Counted from the first letter of the stretch, positions 1 to 7,571 are shown. The stretch: 15,759 nucleotides of DNA from Tepidimicrobium sp. (GCA_012839395.1 DUNJ01000168.1:1-15759), one strand, 5' to 3'. The notes: generated by a model from the sequence alone, not told the origin. A program made the numbers and translations.

Positions 1-690
1 GGTGATTTGAATAGGCTCTACGATAACCGTCAAAGATGGATACGGATTTATACCCTCCATCTCCATCAATATCCTACTATAGTTTGTTCTAAATCCATAA
101 GGATAATCTATATCTTCAAGTAGTATATTGTCTATATTGCCATGATCTATAAGTCCCCTCGAATCCATGGCAATTAGTGCTGAATTTCTACCTATATCCT
201 CCTCCGTATCAGCATTTCCAAACACCGCAGTTATATGCCCAGCATCGTGCAATGAATCACCTAGCGCTCCAATATAGGGGGTATATTTATTATTTTCATT
301 CTGATTATATAACCCGCCAATTCCAATATTTCCAATAGCATAATTTTCATATAAATCTCCTGTTCTATTTCTGTAGATCTTTAAAAATTCACCCCTTAGG
401 TTATAAAATCGACTGCTACTGGAATTGGCATAGGTTTTGGCAGATGAGTTTATGGTAACAAAACTTTCAGCACCATTATGAGTACTTACCCCCCTGGTAT
501 TCATCAATCCTATGCTTCCCTCTTCAATCAATCTTTGGATATTGGGCATCCGATCTAAATCTGGCAGGGTGAGCTTGTTTATGACGATAACATATACCTT
601 CCTACCATCTTCAGCGTAGGAATATTCAAATGTAGAAATCACTACCACTAAAACTATAACCGCCATTAACAATAATCTCTTTAATCTCAC
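1..690 (-). CDS. Exported alkaline-phosphatase-superfamily-like protein, N-terminal part
   Basis: The reading frame opens with GTG at 690, 13 bases after the ireB stop, behind AGGAGAGG. It stays open for 230 codons to the window edge, so the C-terminus is missing. Residues 1-26 form a signal peptide or membrane anchor: basic MRLKR, a long hydrophobic run, then SYAEDG. The mature part starts VYVIVINKLTLPDL, followed by MPNIQRLIEEGSIGLMNTRG and later ALGDSLHDAG, VFGNAD and ALIAMDSRG. From memory, this order resembles exported alkaline-phosphatase/phosphoglyceromutase-fold proteins of Firmicutes and Actinobacteria. Those usually have Asp where this protein has Asn (VIN), a position expected to bind metal, so activity is uncertain. 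The substrate is unknown. It probably shares the alaS-ireB transcript. Family assignment is moderate; export is more secure. Confidence 0.7.
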   Translation of the reverse strand, partial: MRLKRLLLMAVIVLVVVISTFEYSYAEDGRKVYVIVINKLTLPDLDRMPNIQRLIEEGSIGLMNTRGVSTHNGAESFVTINSSAKTYANSSSSRFYNLRGEFLKIYRNRTGDLYENYAIGNIGIGGLYNQNENNKYTPYIGALGDSLHDAGHITAVFGNADTEEDIGRNSALIAMDSRGLIDHGNIDNILLEDIDYPYGFRTNYSRILMEMEGINPYPSLTVIVEPIQIT

Positions 691-703
691 CCAAAGTCCT
701 CTC

Positions 704-982
704 CTAAGTACTCTTTTCCCCTTCTCTCTGCCCCCTTAAATAGTAGGTTAATATCTCCTCTAAGAATTCGTCTCGTTCAATCTTTCTGATCAAACTTCTA
801 GCCTCTTTATGACTAGTTATATAAGTTGGATCCCCCGATAATATATAGCCTATAATTTGGTTTATTGGATCATACCCCTTCTCCTTCAATGCATCATGTA
901 CCATAAATATTATCTTTTGTGTCTCGCTTACCCCATCCTTGGTCGGTTCAAATTTCATAGTTTCATTGAAATTCTTTCCCAT
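704..982 (-). CDS. ireB: IreB-family regulatory phosphoprotein (UPF0297)
   Basis: Small 92-residue cytosolic protein. The core NPINQIIGYILSGDPTYITS followed by HKEARSLIRKIERDE is the IreB/YrzL signature, and the length matches the family. In Enterococcus faecalis IreB is phosphorylated by the Ser/Thr kinase IreK at N-terminal threonines and affects cephalosporin resistance. The NETMKF segment here keeps one of these threonines (T8). I chose ATG 982 because GGAGGTG lies five bases upstream and the protein then begins MGKNF as relatives do; the in-frame ATG at 1000 lies upstream of that ribosome binding site. It follows alaS, as in B. subtilis. There ruvX (yrrK) usually comes next; here an exported protein does. 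Confidence 0.95.
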   Translation of the reverse strand: MGKNFNETMKFEPTKDGVSETQKIIFMVHDALKEKGYDPINQIIGYILSGDPTYITSHKEARSLIRKIERDEFLEEILTYYLRGQREGEKST

Positions 983-1022
983 TAGAACACCTCCGTGCAT
1001 CTCATATATATATTATACAATA

Positions 1023-1064
1023 TTGGAATAAATATTAGCCATATATGGCTAATATTTATTCCAA
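1023..1064. repeat. Perfect 42-bp palindrome spanning the alaS stop codon
   Basis: Bases 1023-1043 and 1044-1064 are exact reverse complements (21 bp each), centred on CATATATG. As RNA this gives a stem of about 19 bp with a four-base TATA loop. It includes the last codons and TAA stop of alaS (1056-1058) and ends 40 bases before the ireB start. The minus strand after it has no clean T-tract, so a classical intrinsic terminator is doubtful. An attenuating or RNA-processing hairpin between alaS and ireB is possible. The palindrome is seen directly; its role is inferred. Confidence 0.85.
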
Positions 1065-3689
1065 CCTTATCAATGAAGGTACAATACCCAACGCTTCTAC
1101 CACCTTGGAAGGATCCTTTCCACCAGCCTGTGCTATATCTGGACGACCTCCTCCACCACCACCAGCCACCTTTGCAACCTCTCGTACAATATTGCCAGCA
1201 TGAAGACCTTGATCTACCATATCCTTAGTAACCATGGCGACAAATAACACCTTATCACCAGCTACACTAGCCAACACCAGCACACCAGATCCTAAAGCAT
1301 TTCTTATCTCATCACCTAATCTCCTTAGGCCATCCATGTCCATATTCTCAACGCTATAGGTTATTACATTTATACCGTCTACTTCCTTTTTAGCGTTTAG
1401 TATATCATCTGCAATAGATGAAGCCATCTTAGATTTCAATGATTCAATTTCCTTATCCTTTTCTTTGAACTCATCTATCATGCTATAAACCCTATCCACC
1501 AGATCCTTTCTGCTAGTCTTTAAAGCATGGCTTATATTATCCATATCCCTCTCTAGACTATTCAAATATTCGTATACAGCCTCGCCTGTAATAGCTTCAA
1601 TCCTTCTGACTCCAGATGCGATGCTAGATTCCGATATTATTTTAAACAAACCAATACTGCCCGTATTATCCACATGGATCCCACCGCATAGTTCCTTTGA
1701 ATAATCGCCTATTTGTACCACTCTAACCTTTTCCTTATATTTATCTTCAAATAGGCCTATTACACCCATTTTTTCTGATTCTTCCAATGAGGTTTCAATA
1801 ACATCTACATCCAGTGAATCTAGTATTTTTTGATTTATCAATTTTTCTATTTTCTTTAGCTCTTCCTCTGTTACAGCCTCATAATGGGTAAAGTCAAATC
1901 TTAGCCTGTTATCCAATACTATTGAGCCAGCTTGGTTTACATGCTCACCTAAAACATCCTTCAAAGCTCTATGCAATAGATGGGTGGCTGAATGATTCTT
2001 CATTATTTTTCTTCGCCGTCCTCCATCCACTTTGGCATAGACCCTATCTCCAACATTCAACTCCCCAACCTCTACCTTTATAAAATGAATAATGGACCCA
2101 TCTTGAGAATATTGAGTATCTAAAACCACACCCTCAAAGCTATCGCCTTCTATATATCCTTTATCCCCCACCTGCCCTCCACTTTCAGCATAAAAGGGAG
2201 ACTCCATTAAAAATATAGCTCCTTCCTCCCCCTCTCCAATGGTCTCAACCGTCCTATCCTCCGATACTATACCGATTATTTCGGTTTCTAAGCTATCGGT
2301 TTCATAGCCTCTAAATACCGTTTCATAACCTTTAAATAGGTCCGCATGCCCATTATCCTTCCAACCTGAATCGATAATAGCCGCCCTGGCCTTTCTAGCC
2401 CTATCCCTTTGCTCCCTCATGTGATCATTGAAACCATCTTCATCCACATTTAGGCCCTTTTCCTCCAGCACCTCTTTGGTCAAATCCAGTGGAAACCCGT
2501 AAGTATCATACAGTTTAAACGCCCTCTCCCCACTTAAGATGCTTTTACCTTCATTCATCATGGAATCGATATAACTTTCTAATATATTCATGCCCTGATG
2601 GATAGTTTTTTGAAACTGCTCCTCCTCTATCCTAACTACCTTTTTTATTTGCTCTTTCCTTTCCCCTATTTCAGGATAAGCAACCTTCCAGGATTCTATT
2701 ACCCTTTCCACAATATCACTTAAAAATGTACCTTGTATGCCTAGAAGTTTGCCATGTCTAGCAGCTCTTCTAATCAATCTCCTCAGTATATAACCTCTCC
2801 CCTCGTTGCTGGGCAATACTCCATCCGAGACTAAAAAGGTAGTTGCTCTACAATGATCCACTATTATTCTTATAGATACATCCCATTCAGGATCACTCTT
2901 ATATGCCTTTCCAGATATCTTTTCAACATAATCCATTATCCCCTTAATCTCCCGGATATCAAATATGCTAGAAGCCCCTTGTATTATATAGGCGATTCTC
3001 TCCAGCCCCATACCCGTATCTATATTGGGATGTTCCAAGGGATGGTATTTACCATCCTCATCCTTATCAAATTGGGTAAACACCAAATTCCAAATTTCAA
3101 TAAACCTATCACAATCACAACCCGGTTGACAATTCTCATCATCACAGCCAAACTCCTCTCCCCTATCCACATATACTTCTGAACAAGGTCCACATGGCCC
3201 AATCCCCAGCTCCCAAAAATTATGTTCCTTACCTAAACGTATTATCCTATTCTCATCCACGCCTATATTCTTATTCCATATTTCAAAAGCCTCATCATCA
3301 TCTAGATATACCGATATCCACAAATTTTCCTCTGGAATCTCCAATATATCCGTCAATAATTCCCAAGACCATTCAATGGCCTCCTTCTTAAAATAATCTC
3401 CAAAGGAAAAGTTCCCCAACATCTCAAAAAAAGTAGCATGTCTAGCAGTCTTTCCTACATTTTCAATATCCGCAGTCCTAATACATTTTTGGCAAGTTGC
3501 TGCTCTCTTATTTGGCGGCGTCTTTTCCCCGGTAAAATAGGGTTTCAATGGTGCCATACCAGAATTTATCAGCAACAAGCTCTTATCATCCTTAGGGACC
3601 AACGAAAAACTAGGCATCACTAAATGATCCCTTTCCTCAAAAAATTTTAAAAACTCCTCCCTTAGCTCGTGTAAACCCATATCCTTCAT
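1056..3689 (-). CDS. alaS: Alanine-tRNA ligase
   Basis: Class II alanyl-tRNA synthetase, a cytosolic enzyme that charges tRNA-Ala from alanine and ATP. At 877 residues it is full length. The N-terminal catalytic domain shows RAATCQKCIRTADIENVG and FFEMLGNFSFGDYFK. The editing domain has the zinc site H566xxxH570 (HSATH) and C668xxxH672 (CGGIH). The C-Ala domain ends with the glycine-rich GGGGGGRPDIAQAGG segment. ATG 3689 has GAGAGGTG eight bases upstream; ATG 3680 (MGLHE) is a less likely alternative. It has its own promoter and hairpin leader (3743-3825) and probably leads an alaS-ireB-exported protein transcript. Its stop codon lies inside a 42-bp palindrome. Confidence 0.98.
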   Translation of the reverse strand: MKDMGLHELREEFLKFFEERDHLVMPSFSLVPKDDKSLLLINSGMAPLKPYFTGEKTPPNKRAATCQKCIRTADIENVGKTARHATFFEMLGNFSFGDYFKKEAIEWSWELLTDILEIPEENLWISVYLDDDEAFEIWNKNIGVDENRIIRLGKEHNFWELGIGPCGPCSEVYVDRGEEFGCDDENCQPGCDCDRFIEIWNLVFTQFDKDEDGKYHPLEHPNIDTGMGLERIAYIIQGASSIFDIREIKGIMDYVEKISGKAYKSDPEWDVSIRIIVDHCRATTFLVSDGVLPSNEGRGYILRRLIRRAARHGKLLGIQGTFLSDIVERVIESWKVAYPEIGERKEQIKKVVRIEEEQFQKTIHQGMNILESYIDSMMNEGKSILSGERAFKLYDTYGFPLDLTKEVLEEKGLNVDEDGFNDHMREQRDRARKARAAIIDSGWKDNGHADLFKGYETVFRGYETDSLETEIIGIVSEDRTVETIGEGEEGAIFLMESPFYAESGGQVGDKGYIEGDSFEGVVLDTQYSQDGSIIHFIKVEVGELNVGDRVYAKVDGGRRRKIMKNHSATHLLHRALKDVLGEHVNQAGSIVLDNRLRFDFTHYEAVTEEELKKIEKLINQKILDSLDVDVIETSLEESEKMGVIGLFEDKYKEKVRVVQIGDYSKELCGGIHVDNTGSIGLFKIISESSIASGVRRIEAITGEAVYEYLNSLERDMDNISHALKTSRKDLVDRVYSMIDEFKEKDKEIESLKSKMASSIADDILNAKKEVDGINVITYSVENMDMDGLRRLGDEIRNALGSGVLVLASVAGDKVLFVAMVTKDMVDQGLHAGNIVREVAKVAGGGGGGRPDIAQAGGKDPSKVVEALGIVPSLIRLE

Positions 3690-3742
3690 CTATCCTGCAC
3701 CTCTCTAAATATTATTTCAGTATTCTCATATTTAATAACCCT

Positions 3743-3774
3743 ATAAAAATAAGTCCCTCTTTAAGGGACAAGAG
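3743..3774 (-). promoter_or_regulatory. Hairpin with T-rich tail in the alaS leader (possible attenuator)
   Basis: In the minus-strand leader of alaS, GTCCCT (3764-3769) pairs with AGGGAC (3753-3758) around a five-base loop, followed by TTATTTTTAT. This is a weak intrinsic-terminator shape inside the roughly 100-base leader. An alternative stem, CTCTT (3770-3774) with AAGAG (3757-3761), would exclude it. No AGGGTGGTACCGCG T-box sequence is present and the leader is too short for a T-box. It could be an attenuator or the terminator of the upstream permease gene; the sequence does not decide. Confidence 0.45.
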
Positions 3775-3796
3775 TTCATACTTTGCCTATATTTGG

Positions 3797-3825
3797 ATTA
3801 TAGTTTAAACCTGCACTTTTGTCAA
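3797..3825 (-). promoter_or_regulatory. Perfect sigma-A promoter of alaS
   Basis: On the minus strand TTGACA (3825-3820) is separated by exactly 17 bases from TATAAT (3802-3797). Both hexamers match the housekeeping consensus exactly. It lies between the permease stop (3842) and alaS, with a predicted start near 3790 and a leader of about 100 bases. Confidence 0.9.
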
Positions 3826-3841
3826 TTTACGCAAGTCTAAG

Positions 3842-5032
3842 TCATTTCGGTGGATCTATATTTCTTATCTTCCCCATAAAAAATTGAAACAATATCTTCA
3901 ATACAACAATTGTCGGTATAGAAAATATCATACCAACTATCCCAAATGCCCCTCCGCCTATTACCAACGCCAATAATATGCTTATAGGATGTATACCTAT
4001 ACTCTCCCCAATTATTATAGGCGCTAAAACATTGTTCTCCACCCACTGAATCCCTATAAATATTATAGCCGCCCATAAAGCCTTCACTGGACTATTCAAA
4101 AACGCAAATAGAACAGCTGGTATAAAGCCTAGCATAGGACCAAAATATGGAACTATATCCACTACCCCGGTTAATATTCCTATTATGATAGCAAACTCCA
4201 CCTTCAAAATTAATAGTAATATGGTAGTAGCTACACCAACGTATAAGGCCAGCAACAACCTGCCTCTTATAAATTTGCCTAAAGCCCTATCTATCTCTAT
4301 AAATAGCTCCCTAGCCTCTCCCCTTCGCCTTCTAGGTATAATAGAATAGAGTTTGCCTACAAAATAGTCTTTGTCTCTAATAAAGTAAAAGGTTATTATA
4401 GGTATCAATATTAAACTAACAACCTTGGTAAAGGTAGATATTATGCCTTCTAAAAATCTGCTGATCCCGGTCACAATTATGTCCTCAAGATTAGCTATGT
4501 TTTTAAATACGACATCCTCCAAACTTCTAAATATAGGAGGGATACTATCTAGATTCATATAATATTTCATATATAGATCGTCTAGAAATTGTGAACCCCT
4601 TTCAATATATGTTGGAAGGAGAACCAGTAGCCTTCTTATTTCCTTGCCACTTTTAGGGATTATCAAAAAAGATATAATAAATATAACTCCGGCAATAATT
4701 ATATATATGACCAATACACCTAAACCCCTTGGAACACCGTATCGTTCAAGCCGATTTATGACGGGGTTCAAAAGGTATGCTAGTATAATCGAGACCATTA
4801 TGGTAAATAGAGTGTCGGATAATATGGCATATTTCCTACATGATAGATAAAATATGTATATGCATACTAGTACAACCAGTATAGATAAAAATCTTTTATC
4901 CTTAACCTTAATTTTATTATTATCCCCTACATATCTGTTTCCAATATGAATTAGATAATAGATTATAAATGATATAAGTATTAATGTTAAAAGCAATAGA
5001 TTTCTAATTAAAATAGGCGATTGCATAATCAT
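3842..5032 (-). CDS. AI-2E family transporter (YrrI-like permease)
   Basis: Polytopic membrane protein of 396 residues, usual for the AI-2E/UPF0118 family. It has N-terminal hydrophobic segments (about residues 8-28, 48-65 and 70-90), an amphipathic middle region, then C-terminal segments around the family hallmark GVVDIVPYFGPMLGF and the helix AIIFIGIQWVENNVLAP. Family members are linked to export of AI-2 or other small molecules, or to Na+(Li+)/H+ antiport, so the substrate cannot be read from sequence. GTGGGGAC lies upstream of ATG 5032; ATG 5026 is an alternative. In B. subtilis the homologue yrrI is also next to alaS, so the position is conserved rather than informative about function. 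alaS downstream has its own promoter. Confidence 0.9.
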   Translation of the reverse strand: MIMQSPILIRNLLLLTLILISFIIYYLIHIGNRYVGDNNKIKVKDKRFLSILVVLVCIYIFYLSCRKYAILSDTLFTIMVSIILAYLLNPVINRLERYGVPRGLGVLVIYIIIAGVIFIISFLIIPKSGKEIRRLLVLLPTYIERGSQFLDDLYMKYYMNLDSIPPIFRSLEDVVFKNIANLEDIIVTGISRFLEGIISTFTKVVSLILIPIITFYFIRDKDYFVGKLYSIIPRRRRGEARELFIEIDRALGKFIRGRLLLALYVGVATTILLLILKVEFAIIIGILTGVVDIVPYFGPMLGFIPAVLFAFLNSPVKALWAAIIFIGIQWVENNVLAPIIIGESIGIHPISILLALVIGGGAFGIVGMIFSIPTIVVLKILFQFFMGKIRNIDPPK

Positions 5033-5058
5033 ACCACTGTCCCCACCCAGATAGCTTT

Positions 5059-5080
5059 ATAGGCAGCTAAAGCTGCCTAT
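5059..5080. repeat. 10-bp inverted repeat overlapping a stop codon
   Basis: ATAGGCAGCT (5059-5068) and AGCTGCCTAT (5071-5080) are exact reverse complements around two bases. The repeat contains the TAG stop (5077-5079) of the small glycine-zipper gene and lies 27 bases before the permease start. No T-tract follows on the minus strand, so it looks like an intercistronic hairpin rather than a strong terminator. Confidence 0.7.
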
Positions 5081-5247
5081 TTCCATAAAGCATTTATCCC
5101 GTTTTTTAAAGTTGATTTTGCCTTTCTTGCAGTTCTTGCAATCCTTCTCCTTCGCATAGGGCTCATCTTTGTACCAAATATCATCCCCAGGGATGCTCCT
5201 ATTATACTGCCCAAAAAAGCACCGTTTCTAAATCCATTATCATTCAT
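5077..5247 (-). CDS. Small YtxH-like glycine-zipper membrane protein
   Basis: Predicted 56-residue protein. Residues 9-26 form one hydrophobic segment with glycine exactly every fourth position (G9, G13, G17, G21, G25), a continuous GxxxG ladder that favours tight helix packing. The rest is strongly basic (MRRRRIARTARKAK) and ends NALWK, so the tail probably stays in the cytoplasm. Small YtxH-type proteins of Firmicutes share this plan; their biochemical role is unknown. ATG 5247 is preferred because AGGAGATGG lies 5-9 bases upstream; the in-frame ATG at 5268 would precede this site. In many clostridia mnmA occupies the position after iscU, so this gene may fill a rearranged slot. Existence likely; function unknown. 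Confidence 0.75.
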   Translation of the reverse strand: MNDNGFRNGAFLGSIIGASLGMIFGTKMSPMRRRRIARTARKAKSTLKNGINALWK

Positions 5248-5422
5248 ATATACCATCTCCTTTATCATTTGTATCTATTATCTTGTCACCTGGGGCATAT
5301 TTAATTCAGTAAATTTATTCTAATAATGGGTATTTTATTATATAGTAGTCTCTTTATTTATCTTATACCATCATAGATACCTCTTTAAACAGTGAAATCT
5401 AGCAATATAAAAGAAATTATTC

Positions 5423-5848
5423 CTAATGATGGTCATGTGCATCCTCTGTTGGATCAAAATTCTCCAAACCCTCTATATGGACTCCATTCTTTTTCGAATA
5501 GTCCAATAGCGCCGATTTGATAGCTTGTTCTGCTAAAACTGAACAATGCATTTTTATAGGGGGCAACCCATCTAAAGCTTTTGCAACAGCCTTATTTGTG
5601 ATGTTCATAGCCTCTTCTATAGTCTTACCCTTTATTAATTCTGTAGCCATACTAGATGATGCTATTGCCGAGCCACAACCAAATGTCTTAAACTTAACAT
5701 CCACAATAATGTCGTCCTCTATTTTTAAATACATTTTCATTATATCTCCACATCTTGGATTTCCAACTTCTCCTATGCCATCGGCGTCTTCTATTTCGCC
5801 TACATTGCGTGGATTGTGGAAATGTTCCATAACCTTTTCCGAATACAT
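5423..5848 (-). CDS. iscU: Fe-S cluster assembly scaffold IscU/NifU-like
   Basis: Scaffold on which Fe-S clusters are built from iron and the sulfur delivered by IscS. The three ligand cysteines are C33 (NPRCGD), C58 (FGCGSA) and C102 (MHCSVLA), with D35 and H101 beside them; this is the NifU N-terminal/IscU pattern. It has 141 residues, slightly longer than minimal IscU, ending in an acidic/histidine tail, DAHDHH. ATG 5848 touches the iscS stop (TAG then ATG) and AAGGAGGT lies seven bases upstream, so it is translationally coupled to iscS. No strong terminator follows, and mnmA, its frequent clostridial neighbour, is not found downstream in this window. Confidence 0.97.
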   Translation of the reverse strand: MYSEKVMEHFHNPRNVGEIEDADGIGEVGNPRCGDIMKMYLKIEDDIIVDVKFKTFGCGSAIASSSMATELIKGKTIEEAMNITNKAVAKALDGLPPIKMHCSVLAEQAIKSALLDYSKKNGVHIEGLENFDPTEDAHDHH

Positions 5849-7027
5849 CTATCTTACCTCCTTAGCCTGTTCATATAAAGGGGACATAGCTCTTAATCGA
5901 GCTACAATGTCAGTCAATTTTTCAACTACATAATCGACCTCGTCCTCAGTATTGTAATCACCTAAGGATAACCTTAAAGAACCATGGGCTATCTCATGCG
6001 GCAATCCTATTCCCAATAATACATGGGACGGCTCCAAAGTGCCCGATGTACAAGCAGAACCACTTGAACCTGCAATTCCCTCCATATCCAATGATAACAA
6101 TAAGGATTCACCCTCAATAAATTCAAAACATATATTTACATTATTGGGTAACCTTTTGGTTGGATGTCCATTTAGCCTAACGTGATCTATATTATCAAAT
6201 ATGCCCTTAACAAGCCTTTCCCTTAGGTATATTAGTCTTTTATTCTTTTCATTCAAATCTTCATAAGCAAGCTCTATTGCTTTTCCCATACCTACGATTC
6301 CAGGCACATTTTCAGTGCCGGCCCTACGATTTCTTTCCTGGCCCCCACCAATGATCAATGGATCTATTTTAACACCCTGCCTAATATATAGAGCACCTAT
6401 GCCTTTTGGACCATAAAATTTATGCGCCGCCATAGATAACATATCTATGTTAAGCTCATCTACATCTACCTTTATATGACCTATAGCCTGAACTGCATCT
6501 GTATGGAAGTATATATTCTTTTCTTTAGCTATCCTCCCAACCTCCTTAATAGGTTGAATTGTCCCTATTTCATTGTTAGCAAACATAATGGATATGAGGA
6601 TGGTTTCATCCGTAATGGATTCTTCAAGCTGTTCTAAATCTATAACCCCATATTCATCAACATCCAAATAGGTAACCTTAAAACCCTGTTTTTCCAAATA
6701 TCCACAAGTATGTAATATTCCTTGATGTTCGATCTTCGAAGTTATAATATGATTACCTTTATCCCTATTGGCATATGCTACTCCTTTCAATGCCCAATTA
6801 TCTGCTTCCGTCCCTCCTGCAGTAAAAAATATCTCTCTAGCCTTAGCGTTGATCGTATTGGCTATTGCCTCCCTAGATATTTCTACCGCCGTTCTAGAAT
6901 GGCTTCCCAATGAATATATACTAGAGGGATTGCCATATCTTACATTGAAATACGGAAGCATCTCATCTAGAACCTCTTGCTTAGTAGGCGTGGTAGCCGC
7001 ATTATCCATATATATAAGCTTCTTCAT
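5849..7027 (-). CDS. iscS: Cysteine desulfurase IscS/NifS
   Basis: PLP enzyme that takes sulfur from cysteine, giving alanine and an enzyme persulfide for Fe-S assembly and tRNA thiolation. Visible are the N-terminal YMDNAATTP, H101 (IEHQGIL), D177 (HTDAVQ), the PLP lysine K203 in AAHKFYGPKG, GGGQERNRRAGTEN, and the persulfide cysteine C326 in SSGSACTSG. It has 392 residues, a normal length. ATG 7027 is chosen because GGGAGG sits seven bases upstream inside the end of iscR and the protein then starts MKKLIYMDNAATT; the open frame extends upstream to 7042 but would overlap iscR. The gap to iscR is two bases, so the genes form one operon. Confidence 0.98.
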   Translation of the reverse strand: MKKLIYMDNAATTPTKQEVLDEMLPYFNVRYGNPSSIYSLGSHSRTAVEISREAIANTINAKAREIFFTAGGTEADNWALKGVAYANRDKGNHIITSKIEHQGILHTCGYLEKQGFKVTYLDVDEYGVIDLEQLEESITDETILISIMFANNEIGTIQPIKEVGRIAKEKNIYFHTDAVQAIGHIKVDVDELNIDMLSMAAHKFYGPKGIGALYIRQGVKIDPLIIGGGQERNRRAGTENVPGIVGMGKAIELAYEDLNEKNKRLIYLRERLVKGIFDNIDHVRLNGHPTKRLPNNVNICFEFIEGESLLLSLDMEGIAGSSGSACTSGTLEPSHVLLGIGLPHEIAHGSLRLSLGDYNTEDEVDYVVEKLTDIVARLRAMSPLYEQAKEVR

Positions 7028-7029
7028 AT

Positions 7030-7473
7030 TTAATCCTCCCAATCAATAAAGTTTTTTTCATTTCTCTGTCTCTTATCCAACATATCCTGCAGTGTAATGG
7101 AATCTATAACCTCATCTATGCTGTCCCTAATCTTGATCCAAACCGTCTTAGTAACACAGCTTTTCTCGTTTTCGCATTCATAACCCCCATCGATGACGCA
7201 ATCTGCCGGCGCTATATCTCCTTCTAATATACGGAGTATATCCCCAACTGTAATATTTTCGGGGGGTTTAGCCAACATATAACCGCCCTGCGCTCCCCTT
7301 ACGCTGTTTAAAAGTCCCTCTTTCCTCAACACAGATACCAATTGTTCTAAATAGTTTTCAGATAAATTTTGCCTATCTGCAACGCTTTTTAAGGGAATCG
7401 GACCTTCGCCATAATGAATCGCTAGCTGATACATAGCCTTCAACCCATATCTTCCCCTTGTGGACAGTCTCAT
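7030..7473 (-). CDS. iscR: Rrf2-family Fe-S regulator, IscR-like
   Basis: Transcription factor of 147 residues with an N-terminal winged helix-turn-helix (MRLSTRGRYGLKAMYQLA, then NLSENYLEQL) and the wing VRGAQGGYMLAKPP. Three cysteines, C92, C100 and C106, sit where IscR holds its 2Fe-2S cluster; E. coli IscR has C92, C98 and C104, so the first spacing is two residues longer here. CymR-type relatives lack this cysteine set, and iscS-iscU lie directly downstream, so IscR is the better name. ATG 7473 is used because AGGGGTGG lies four bases upstream; the in-frame ATG at 7500 lies inside the candidate operator. Autoregulation is likely from the adjoining dyad. Confidence 0.93.
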   Translation of the reverse strand: MRLSTRGRYGLKAMYQLAIHYGEGPIPLKSVADRQNLSENYLEQLVSVLRKEGLLNSVRGAQGGYMLAKPPENITVGDILRILEGDIAPADCVIDGGYECENEKSCVTKTVWIKIRDSIDEVIDSITLQDMLDKRQRNEKNFIDWED

Positions 7474-7488
7474 AAAACCACCCCTTTT

Positions 7489-7513
7489 AATTCCAACCAT
7501 TATGCTTGGTATT
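7489..7513 (-). promoter_or_regulatory. Candidate IscR/Rrf2 operator
   Basis: On the minus strand AATACCAA and TTGGAATT flank nine bases, giving a 25-bp dyad with 7 of 8 symmetric matches. Size, A/T ends and ATACC-type half-site resemble Rrf2/IscR operators. It begins at or just after the predicted transcription start and stops 15 bases before the iscR start codon. Dyad seen; binding inferred. Confidence 0.6.
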
Positions 7514-7521
7514 CTGTAATA

Positions 7522-7550
7522 AGTATATTATACCCTACTATTTTTGTCAA
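7522..7550 (-). promoter_or_regulatory. Sigma-A promoter of iscR-iscS-iscU
   Basis: On the minus strand TTGACA (7550-7545) is followed after 17 bases by TATACT (7527-7522), one mismatch from consensus overall. The predicted start is near 7515, immediately before the 25-bp dyad, which suits repression by IscR. Confidence 0.88.
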
Positions 7551-7571
7551 CATTCCATAAGAAGTTTTCCC

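Noticed and set aside
995..1228. Plus-strand reading frame antisense to the alaS end
   Set aside because: It is proline/leucine-rich, the reverse image of the glycine-rich AlaRS C-terminus, and not gene-like.
3690..3840. T-box upstream of alaS
   Set aside because: The leader is only about 100 bases and has no AGGGTGGTACCGCG sequence.
5517..5933. 138-codon plus-strand reading frame antisense to iscU/iscS
   Set aside because: It is fully opposite well-recognised genes, has no ribosome binding site I would trust and no family features.
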